This document shows positions 8,559 through 16,129 of a DNA stretch of 64,000 nt, one piece after another; the stretch's first letter is position 1; the number at the start of each line of letters is the position of its first letter. Under the pieces are notes generated by a model. It did no database searches. It was not told where the DNA came from and worked only from the letters and a program-made list of their open reading frames with translations. Both the position numbers and the translations under genes were made by a program. The stretch lies in NCBI RefSeq assembly GCF_007678455.1, contig NZ_VEEP01000009.1:32172-96171 (forward strand), in the 5' to 3' direction. Source of the stretch: Cytobacillus oceanisediminis 2691 (GTDB lineage Bacteria > Bacillota > Bacilli > Bacillales > Cytobacillaceae).

Positions 8559-10235
8559 TTAAAATCTTCCCGATCTTAAAATCGAATAAATAATCAATAA
8601 AAACATACCGAACGCTATGAAGAATCCTATTTCTATAGCAGGTACGCTAGTCAATATCGTATTATTCCCAAAAGTCGCTCCTACTATCAAACCGAGGACT
8701 ACAATACTGAAGGCGAGCAGCGTAAGGCTAAAAGAAACCTGGTTGCTGATCCGATCGAATTTATTGAGGATCCGATTGATTTCCGAAAGGCTGATTTCAA
8801 ATTTCAAATCGCCTTTGGATGCCTTGTCCAGGACATTTTCAACTTGATTTGGGATATTAACAAATGTATCTGATAAGTCTTCTGCTTGATTCAAGAGCCT
8901 TTTCCCCATCTTGATCGGATCATAGCGTTCCCTCATAAGCTGTTCTCCATAAGGTTTTGCAATCTCGATCATATCCAGGGTTGGATCCAGCTCAGAAATG
9001 ATCCCTTCTATTGTGATCAGGGCTTTACCCATCATCGTCATTTCCTTTGGGAGGATAATCCGGTGTTCCTGGGCAGCCGCAAATAGCTCCTTGACCGTCA
9101 ATCCTAGACTCAGGCCATCTTTGGATGAGAGTTCTACTGTTTTCCTGATGCCATCCACGTGGTCATAAAAGTGCTGTTCATCTATGTCGGATGGAACATA
9201 TGCCATCCGGAATATCGCCTTGACAATGCGATGGGTATCCTGCTGGATGATTCCCATCATCATCGAAGCGGAATGGTATCTCATACTTGCCGAAAGCCTT
9301 CCTACCTGGCCAAAGTCAATAAACACCAGCTGCTGTTTTTCCAGGCTATAGAGGATATTACCCGGATGCGGGTCCCCATGAAAAAATCCTTCTTTAAGAA
9401 TTTGAGTTATAAATGCACTTACCAGTAAATCTGCAATTTTTCGTTTTTCTTCTTTTCCTGCAACCATTGCGTTTAACTCATTCAGTTTGATTCCTTCAGC
9501 CTTTTCCATGGTGAGAATTTGGGTTGTGGAGTAATCATGGAAGATTAGCGGAACTTTAATTGAGTCACAATCCTCAAATTGCAGTTGAACCATATCTGTA
9601 TTCCGGGCCTCTTCAGAATAATCCAGTTCCCTTCTGATTGATTCAGAAAGTTCCTCAACCATATCCGTTATGTTATAATACTGCGCCCAGTCGTATCGCT
9701 GTTCGATTAGTTTTGCAAAATCCCTTAAAATCTCCAGGTCAGTAAGCACAGTATTCTTGATCCCCGGACGCTGGACTTTGACCATGACTGATTCTCCACT
9801 GTGTAAAACGGCTTCATGAACCTGTCCGATAGAAGCTGCGGCGACATAATCTTCATTGAAAAAATGAAAGATTTCATTAACAGGCCTGCCAAATTCATGC
9901 TGGATCTTCTTTTTTATTTCTTCTACCTGGACGGGTGGTACCTGATCCTGGAGCAGTTCCAATTCCTTTACAATTTCATCGGGCAACAGGTCACTCCTAA
10001 TGCTGAGAAGCTGTCCAAGCTTGATAAAGGCCGGGCCCAATTCCTCCAGCATACAGCGGATGCGATAACCCATTTCCTGTGTATTACCATCTTTCACTTC
10101 TGCTTTTACTTTATCTTTTAGCGATAGAATATGGAAAAGGCCGACTTCTTCCAAAACATAGCCAAATCCATATTTCACAAATAAGGAACCAATCTCCTTG
10201 TATCTATTTAAACGTCTCAAACGGTCCGTCAACAT
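8559..10235 (-). CDS. AarF/ABC1/UbiB-family atypical kinase, membrane anchored
   Basis: 558 residues. Atypical kinase motifs: the KxGQ motif in FIKLGQLLSIRSDLLP (near residue 72), the lysine strand VMVKVQRPG, the catalytic HGDPHPGN and the metal-binding FIDFGQVG. Two C-terminal hydrophobic helices (about 500-555) anchor it. UbiB-type proteins are ATPases that act in isoprenoid-lipid or quinone metabolism; Bacillus makes menaquinone, so the substrate here is unclear. It lies 14 nt after a phasin-like gene and is probably co-transcribed with it. The ribosome site is weak (AGGTGATGGA). Confidence 0.88.
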   Translation of the reverse strand: MLTDRLRRLNRYKEIGSLFVKYGFGYVLEEVGLFHILSLKDKVKAEVKDGNTQEMGYRIRCMLEELGPAFIKLGQLLSIRSDLLPDEIVKELELLQDQVPPVQVEEIKKKIQHEFGRPVNEIFHFFNEDYVAAASIGQVHEAVLHSGESVMVKVQRPGIKNTVLTDLEILRDFAKLIEQRYDWAQYYNITDMVEELSESIRRELDYSEEARNTDMVQLQFEDCDSIKVPLIFHDYSTTQILTMEKAEGIKLNELNAMVAGKEEKRKIADLLVSAFITQILKEGFFHGDPHPGNILYSLEKQQLVFIDFGQVGRLSASMRYHSASMMMGIIQQDTHRIVKAIFRMAYVPSDIDEQHFYDHVDGIRKTVELSSKDGLSLGLTVKELFAAAQEHRIILPKEMTMMGKALITIEGIISELDPTLDMIEIAKPYGEQLMRERYDPIKMGKRLLNQAEDLSDTFVNIPNQVENVLDKASKGDLKFEISLSEINRILNKFDRISNQVSFSLTLLAFSIVVLGLIVGATFGNNTILTSVPAIEIGFFIAFGMFLLIIYSILRSGRF

Positions 10236-10249
10236 TCCATCACCTGCTG

Positions 10250-10633
10250 CTATTCAATGTCTTTTGAAAAACCAGGTGGGACATTCTCCATCCCATTCTC
10301 CGCCTGGTCGAATTCTGTATTCATTTTATTTTTGCGAATCAATGAAACTTCTTCCTTCAATAATGCAAGCTGGGCCTGGACAACATCTAATTCTTCTTTT
10401 GTCACAAATCCCCATTCGCTCAGCTGGCTTCTTGCCATCTTTTTAAATTCATCATTCCATTCCTCACTTTTATTTTCACCTTTTTTAAAAAGTTCATCAA
10501 AAATCGTATCAGCCTCTGTCTGTGTCATACTTCCTTTTTCGACCAGCTTCATGATTGTTTCATCAATTTTTTCCTTTCCTGCAACCGCGGCTCCAAGCCC
10601 AAGTAAAAAACCACTTTTTAGAAAATTATTCAT
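10250..10633 (-). CDS. Phasin-superfamily small helical protein
   Basis: 127 residues with GGAGGGCCTTATCA as site. The N-terminus has a short hydrophobic Gly/Ala stretch (LKSGFLLGLGAAVAGKEK), followed by a helical region KIDETIMKLVEKGSMTQTEADTIFDEL typical of phasin/PhaF-like proteins, and a coiled-coil-prone segment LDVVQAQLALLKEEVSLIRK. Phasins coat polyhydroxyalkanoate granules, but relatives of this size often sit with AarF kinases. No PHA synthase gene is present in the window, so a storage-granule role is unsupported. Confidence 0.65.
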   Translation of the reverse strand: MNNFLKSGFLLGLGAAVAGKEKIDETIMKLVEKGSMTQTEADTIFDELFKKGENKSEEWNDEFKKMARSQLSEWGFVTKEELDVVQAQLALLKEEVSLIRKNKMNTEFDQAENGMENVPPGFSKDIE

Positions 10634-10800
10634 TGATAAGGCCCTCCAATATAAAATATATTTACTTATTTAATACCCAAAAACCAGGGACAATTACCCT
10701 TTTACATAAAAAAAGCAGCTGGCTCGATAAAACCAGGTGCTTGGATACTTTGGATTGGTACATATTTTTTAAGGGAACTAACTCTATTCTGGCGGTGTTG

Positions 10801-11424
10801 TGTCCGAACCTGCACCTACTTCGGACATTTTCTTCATGATCTGCCTATGCTTTGTCTGAACCTACCTCTTCTTCGGACATTTTCTTCATGATCTGCCGGC
10901 GTTTTGTCTGAACCTACCCCTTCTTCGGACATTTTCTTCATGATCTGCAGCAGTTTTGTCCGAACTTGCACCTACTTTGGACATTTTCTTCATGATCTCC
11001 CGGCGCTTTGTCCGAACTTCCACCTACTTCGGACATTTTCTTCATGATCTGCCGGCGTTTTGTCCGAACTTCCACCTACTTCAGACATTTTCTTCATGAT
11101 CTCCCGGTGTTTTGTCCGAACTTCCACCTACTTCAGACATTTTCTTCATGATCTGACTACGTTTTGTCTGAACCTACACCTGCTTCGGACATTTTCTTCA
11201 TGATTTGCAAGCATTTTGTCCGAACTTACACCTGCTTCGGACAATTCCTCCATGGTCTACGGGCGCTTTGTCCGAACTTACACCTGCTTCGGACAATTCC
11301 TCCATGGTCTACGGGCGCTTTGTCCGAACTTCCACCTGCTTCGGACATTTTCTTCATGATCTGCCGACGTTTTGTCCGAACCTGTACCTGCTCCAGTGAC
11401 AGCCAGGTGTTTTGACAAAACTTC
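10801..11424. repeat. 52-bp tandem repeat array, 12 units, each with a palindrome
   Basis: The TGTCCGAA (or TGTCTGAA) start recurs at exactly 52-bp steps from 10801 to 11373 with no length change; the last unit is degenerate. Each unit has TGTCCGAA, 11 variable bases, TTCGGACA, then TTTTCTTCATGATCT and a GC-rich spacer. The arms are perfectly complementary in units starting at 10801, 11009, 11217, 11269 and 11321; others differ by one base. This fills most of the 828-bp gap between the phasin-like gene and the SleL-like gene. No protein-coding sense is credible here. Confidence 0.95.
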
Positions 11425-11461
11425 TATCCACTTTAAAACAAACACACCTCTCCAACACTAT

Positions 11462-12721
11462 CTAAACTATATCGGCCTTATCAAGATAAGCCCAGTTCTG
11501 GGGAGCCCGGAAGCTTAGTTGCCAGTAGGTTGCTCCATTCAATCCATATAAATCAATCAGCCTGTATTTCTCGATATAGCTGCGGATATCTTCAAACCAG
11601 ACGATGTGTTCCTCCGTTCCTCTCCAGTACCTGAACCAGGGTGACTTTGCTGCTGAATCATATTGAATGACTGAACCTGTTGAGATGGCAAGATTTTGCG
11701 CATCCAGCACGGAAAGGGCACGAAACTGAGTAGAGGATACTATTTTGTCATGTCCATATAGCGGAAGGCCAATCTGTAACTTTTCCCGAGGGATAAGGGT
11801 CAATGAATATCTGACAACGAGTGCGATCCACCAAAGCGGCGAAACTGGATCCGGCGGACCGCTCGGATACCCATAATCAATCGTCATCACAGCGACGATA
11901 TCAGCAATCTCACCGATTTTCTTATAATCATAAGCTCCTATGATTGGATTGGAAGGTATATCTTCAGTCTTTGCATGGACATTCACATGCATGATAAGAC
12001 TGCCCATTGCTGTTTTCAGTTCCTTGAGGAATGTATTGAAATCCTCTCGCTGAGGAGGCGGAATAAATTCCAGGTCTACGCTGATTCCTCGGTATCCTCT
12101 TTTTAAAGCGAGATTGACCAGGCTTGCCACAAGATTCCTTCGATATGCTGGCGATGACAGAACTCTTCCTGCAAGTTCTTTACTAAAACCTGCGGATGTT
12201 GTATTTTGAACCATTAACAACGGAATGATATTCAATTCATTGCTTTGAATGACGATAGGGACATCATCACCTGTTACATACGCATATCCTTCTTCTGTGA
12301 AGGAAAATGCTGCAACTGCCAGGTAAGTAAGGTGAGGTGCAATTTCTGCTAAATCGTTCAGGAATGTTGGAGAAGAACCAGGGACGATAAATCCTAAAGT
12401 GGAGAACTGTGGTTTGATAGGGGAAGGTATGTTGATGTTCTGGCCAATATATAATCTGTTTGGATCCAGACCGGGATTGGCATTTAGTATATTGTTTATA
12501 CTTGTATTGAATTGCAGCGAAAGTTTCCACAATGTGTCACCGGCTTTAATTTTATAAAACCTGATGATCGGTTGCTTGTCTGGTATGTAAAGGGCAAGTC
12601 CTGGAACGATAAAATTTGCCGAAGGAAGACCATTAACTTCCACTATATTTTGAATCGTTACCCCATGCGTTTTGGAAATGGACCAGAGGTTTTCTCCTGA
12701 TTTCACGATGTGGACAGCCAT
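11462..12721 (-). CDS. sleL: LysM-GH18 spore cortex-lytic enzyme, YaaH/SleL type
   Basis: 419 residues, close to SleL/YaaH (~430). Two LysM domains at about 1-48 (HIVKSGENLWSISKTHGV) and 51-98 (YKIKAGDTLWKLSLQF), then a GH18 barrel. The catalytic segment reads YRGISVDLEFIPP, with the family's terminal acid as Glu. SleL is an N-acetylglucosaminidase acting on cortex muropeptides during germination. There is no signal peptide, as in other SleL proteins made in the mother cell. Site AAGGTGTGATTAA precedes the ATG. Confidence 0.9.
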   Translation of the reverse strand: MAVHIVKSGENLWSISKTHGVTIQNIVEVNGLPSANFIVPGLALYIPDKQPIIRFYKIKAGDTLWKLSLQFNTSINNILNANPGLDPNRLYIGQNINIPSPIKPQFSTLGFIVPGSSPTFLNDLAEIAPHLTYLAVAAFSFTEEGYAYVTGDDVPIVIQSNELNIIPLLMVQNTTSAGFSKELAGRVLSSPAYRRNLVASLVNLALKRGYRGISVDLEFIPPPQREDFNTFLKELKTAMGSLIMHVNVHAKTEDIPSNPIIGAYDYKKIGEIADIVAVMTIDYGYPSGPPDPVSPLWWIALVVRYSLTLIPREKLQIGLPLYGHDKIVSSTQFRALSVLDAQNLAISTGSVIQYDSAAKSPWFRYWRGTEEHIVWFEDIRSYIEKYRLIDLYGLNGATYWQLSFRAPQNWAYLDKADIV

Positions 12722-12801
12722 TTAATCACACCTTTTTTATTTTATCCTTCTTTTATCATATGGCTGTTGTTCTGTTATATATTACTTTCGTTTTCCAAAG
12801 A

Positions 12802-12829
12802 AGCAGGGCTTAAACAACTAAGCCCTGCT
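12802..12829 (-). terminator. Intrinsic terminator of the helicase gene
   Basis: 11-bp perfect stem AGCAGGGCTTA / TAAGCCCTGCT with a 6-nt loop, then TCTTT on the minus strand. Confidence 0.75.
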
Positions 12830-12838
12830 GATAATTAA

Positions 12839-15415
12839 TCATCTCCACCGGTCCTTTGGAGCACTGCGTTTCCTGTATCTTGCAGCATGACAGGCATCAC
12901 ATATCTGGTAAGGAGAGTCAGTGTGGATTCCCTTCCCGCAGTGCCTGCATTTCTTTTTATAATTTTTCACCTCTGCCTTTAAGAACTCATGTACTTCATC
13001 ACTTAACTCTGTACGGACCCTTTCCCAATAAATAGCCTCTGTTTTTCTTCCTAGTTTATATAAAAACAAAAGGTGGAGTCCGATCGCTTTATAAGAAAGC
13101 TCGAGCTCTTCAAGACTGGCCGTTTTTACAGGAGGTTCAGGCAGCTCATATCCAGCAACAATCGCCTTGATCGTTTCCAGCCACTGTTCGATAAGCGCTG
13201 GCTCTCTCGATGAAAAAGGAAGATGCAGGAATCCGTATAGCTCCATCATTGGCAGCCTTGCCTCGATTTCGGTGTCCCTCACGTATTCATAAAGTTCTCT
13301 TTCTTCAGACAGAGAAGCTTTGTTTGTGCCCTTTGGGCTCTCGAACTGATCCCATAATTCGAAGAATACAGCCAGCGTTCGATGATACTTCTGGAACCTT
13401 TCAAAAATGGCTGAAGTAGGTGCGATAGAAAAGGTCTCTACAAGTTTATCCTCTTTTTCAAGCAGCCTGGACATCAAGTCAATTTCTGAAGTGAAAGCCA
13501 CTCTGCCTACATTGTAAATTCCCTTTCTTCCTGCACGGCCAGCGATTTGCTTGATTTCCTGGGAAGTCAGCCTCCTTCTCCTCGTTCCATCAAACTTTTC
13601 ATTTTCAAGGAAGACGATTCTCCTGATCGGCAAATTCAATCCCATGCCAATAGCATCAGTAGCTACAACGACACTTGTTTCTCCGTTGATGAATCGATCT
13701 ATTTGCTTTTTCCTTGTTTCTGGCGGCATACTGCCATAAATCATGCTGACCTGGCGGCCGCTGTTTTGCAATTTAGCTGCATTTTCAAGCACCTGTTTCC
13801 GTGAGAAACAAACCAGTGCATCGCCCTTCTTGGTATTCTTAAGGCTGAATTCCTTGTTTTCGACCTGGAGAGGAATTTCCCGGGTGTATTCATATATTTC
13901 TGCCACCCCATCATCGAGAAGATCCATCATCATTGCCTTGATATTTTTGCTGCCTATGATATGAACTTCCTCCGCATTTGCTTTTGTAATTGCTTTAAAC
14001 CAGGAGAAGCCACGGTCCTTATCAGCAATCATCTGGGATTCATCAATGACCACTACATGGTAAAAGTCTTTTTCATGGAACATTTCAACTGTACAGGAAA
14101 TATGGTTTGCACCTGAAACTGGTTTCTCTTCTTCCCCTGTCTTTAATGAGCATGGAACGCCCTCAGCATTTAATTTTTCGTATACCTCAAGTGCAAGCAA
14201 CCGCAGAGGAGCGAGATAAAGGCCGCTTTTTGCTTGTTTCATCCGTTCAAGTGCCTGGTGGGTTTTGCCGGTATTGGTTTCACCGATATGCAAAATGTAC
14301 CGGACATTGCGCCTGAGTGAAGGGTTGTATTCCCTGCCGAAAATATCTTCCATCATTCGGGCTTCTTCTTCTCTTTTCCTTTCAAGTTCTGCCTGTTCTT
14401 CCACCCTCCTGCGCTTTCTTTCTGCCAGGTCCTTTTCATAAATTTCCTGATGAGTTTCATAATCAAATGTAATATCCTGCAACCTTAAAAGATCACTGAT
14501 ATACTCTTCCTGAAGCTTATACATGAAACCGTCAATATAAATTTCGGCCAAATCACTGATGCTTCTCCAGATCTCAGGAATAGATAATGAATCGTCGAAT
14601 GCAACTTGATAACCGTTGATTAATTCCTGGTCAAGACATTCCAGCACCTTCTCTGCTGCTATGCCTGAAAAATATTCCAGTACCGCTTTTTCGAAATGAT
14701 ACTGGTAGGTTTCATACTCAAAATAATACCGGCCCCAGTGAGAGGTCTGATGAATTTGCCCTGTCAGCTCATCAAAAAAATCGGCCATTGTCCTGTAGTC
14801 TTCTGTGTTGAACGAACCAATCACCGTCAATTTTTCCTCGAGCATGAATGTGTCTATATCCTTGTATTTTGATTCTTCCTGAAAAATTCTTTTAAGCTCG
14901 ACAGCCATACTATGTCTGATTCTTAAATAGGCAAGTTCCTGGAAATCATTTAAAACTGTCTGGGCATGTTGATAGATCGTTTCAATGATTTTGGCCTTTT
15001 TTTCAAGCAAGCGATCTTCTTCCTTTTTCTTCAGGAACTTCTTTCTTGATTGCTCGTACAAATCAGGCCAGTTGTCCTCACTGATGGCCGAAGCAATCCA
15101 ATCTTTCGGGTCAAAAGGCTGATAGCTTCTTATTTCATTCCTGAAAAGCTTATTGATGAGTTTACGGTCGACACCTTCAACAATATAATCCCGCTCACTT
15201 AAAAATTCCTTTTTATCACGCTTTGAAAAGTCATTTGTCGATTTCGTCAGCCAAACATTCAGCCAAATCTGGTTAATATATGTGGCTCTTGTTTTCAGGT
15301 ATTCTTCCAATTCAGGAAGACTCTCTTGTTCGCCAAGGAATTTCGCAATGTCTTCCATGACCTTATTTTTCGTATTCTCAACTGCTTGCTGATAAATTGT
15401 TTCAATTTGTTTCAT
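12839..15415 (-). CDS. SUV3-type DExH-box RNA helicase with C-terminal zinc motif
   Basis: 858 residues from the ATG at 15415, with TTGAGGGGATCAGAT upstream; a TTG at 15430 is less likely. The first ~370 residues are charged and helical, of unknown fold. The helicase core follows: Walker A GETNTGKT, motif II VIDESQM, motif III-like HIIGSK, and motif VI QIAGRAGRKG. The C-terminus holds a CxxC-x13-CxxC zinc-ribbon (CRHCGKG...CDACH). SUV3-type helicases unwind RNA, typically in RNA decay; a bacterial function is not established. Single-gene unit. Confidence 0.82.
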   Translation of the reverse strand: MKQIETIYQQAVENTKNKVMEDIAKFLGEQESLPELEEYLKTRATYINQIWLNVWLTKSTNDFSKRDKKEFLSERDYIVEGVDRKLINKLFRNEIRSYQPFDPKDWIASAISEDNWPDLYEQSRKKFLKKKEEDRLLEKKAKIIETIYQHAQTVLNDFQELAYLRIRHSMAVELKRIFQEESKYKDIDTFMLEEKLTVIGSFNTEDYRTMADFFDELTGQIHQTSHWGRYYFEYETYQYHFEKAVLEYFSGIAAEKVLECLDQELINGYQVAFDDSLSIPEIWRSISDLAEIYIDGFMYKLQEEYISDLLRLQDITFDYETHQEIYEKDLAERKRRRVEEQAELERKREEEARMMEDIFGREYNPSLRRNVRYILHIGETNTGKTHQALERMKQAKSGLYLAPLRLLALEVYEKLNAEGVPCSLKTGEEEKPVSGANHISCTVEMFHEKDFYHVVVIDESQMIADKDRGFSWFKAITKANAEEVHIIGSKNIKAMMMDLLDDGVAEIYEYTREIPLQVENKEFSLKNTKKGDALVCFSRKQVLENAAKLQNSGRQVSMIYGSMPPETRKKQIDRFINGETSVVVATDAIGMGLNLPIRRIVFLENEKFDGTRRRRLTSQEIKQIAGRAGRKGIYNVGRVAFTSEIDLMSRLLEKEDKLVETFSIAPTSAIFERFQKYHRTLAVFFELWDQFESPKGTNKASLSEERELYEYVRDTEIEARLPMMELYGFLHLPFSSREPALIEQWLETIKAIVAGYELPEPPVKTASLEELELSYKAIGLHLLFLYKLGRKTEAIYWERVRTELSDEVHEFLKAEVKNYKKKCRHCGKGIHTDSPYQICDACHAARYRKRSAPKDRWR

Positions 15416-15449
15416 ATCTGATCCCCTCAAGATTGCCTAATATAAATAA

Positions 15450-15473
15450 AAGGCCGCACAATTGGAATGTGCG
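15450..15473 (-). terminator. Intrinsic terminator of the gene at 15521
   Basis: CGCACA / TGTGCG stem with 7-nt loop, followed on the minus strand by GCCTTTTATTT. Confidence 0.65.
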
Positions 15474-15520
15474 TCCCTTCCATATCCTATACTCTGTAAA
15501 ATCAGAGGAATGGGGTGTTA

Positions 15521-15901
15521 CTATGCCTGCTTTACCTTTAACTTCTTCATTACCCTAGTAGAAATTTTCTTATCATCCTTCGTAACAGACTTCGGTTTAT
15601 AAGGCGATACAGGTTTAATCCCATCGTTATTTTCAATACTTAGAATTTCAAGGTAAAATGCTGTACTCTCCCGATTGCCATTTAAATATCCCCTGAGGAT
15701 TTTCATTTTCTCCGGAGTCCCTGTAAAATCACCTTGATAGTCCCATTCTATTTCATTTTCATATCTCGAATCCATCTTTTCCTTTAATGCAAAAGCCTCT
15801 GACAATGCATCCTCAGGTGTCGAAAAATAGGATTTCGTCCTCCTAAGCCCCTTCTTTTTGCTGCCATCTCCAGCTTTTGCCTGATATAGTTTGATTAACA
15901 T
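15521..15901 (-). CDS. Uncharacterised basic protein
   Basis: 126 residues from the ATG at 15901, chosen because GAGAGGATGAGGAAG lies just upstream; the frame extends to 15955. It is Lys-rich, especially at both ends (YQAKAGDGSKKKGLRR and KKISTRVMKKLKVKQA), with an acidic middle. I recognise no family; the N-terminal third resembles an alpha/beta element YFSTPEDALSEAFALKEK. No membrane segment or signal peptide. Confidence 0.55.
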   Translation of the reverse strand: MLIKLYQAKAGDGSKKKGLRRTKSYFSTPEDALSEAFALKEKMDSRYENEIEWDYQGDFTGTPEKMKILRGYLNGNRESTAFYLEILSIENNDGIKPVSPYKPKSVTKDDKKISTRVMKKLKVKQA

Positions 15902-16095
15902 CTTCCTCATCCTCTCTGGTTTGGTCTCACGCCTTCTCATGGTAAGTCGAAACACCAGAAGACCCGAGGAATTACATATAATTCTAGTATACCCTTTTTC
16001 CCATCAGTTACCTATTAATAAGGAAATAAGCATTCAATAAACTTCTATAGTGACTATAAATAACTTCTGTCGGTCAGCCAAAATTAAAAAATAAA

Positions 16096-16120
16096 GGAGC
16101 GTGGTTTTGACACACGCTCC
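16096..16120 (-). terminator. Intrinsic terminator of ppdK
   Basis: GGAGCGTG / CACGCTCC stem, followed on the minus strand by TTTATTTTTTAA. Confidence 0.85.
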
Positions 16121-16129
16121 CATAACTCA

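Noticed and set aside
11164-11415. Plus-strand ORFs of 60-85 codons inside the repeat array
   Set aside because: They arise from the repeat period, have no ribosome site and no sensible composition.
10801-11424. CRISPR array
   Set aside because: Units are contiguous 52-bp repeats with only scattered substitutions; there are no unique spacers and no cas genes.
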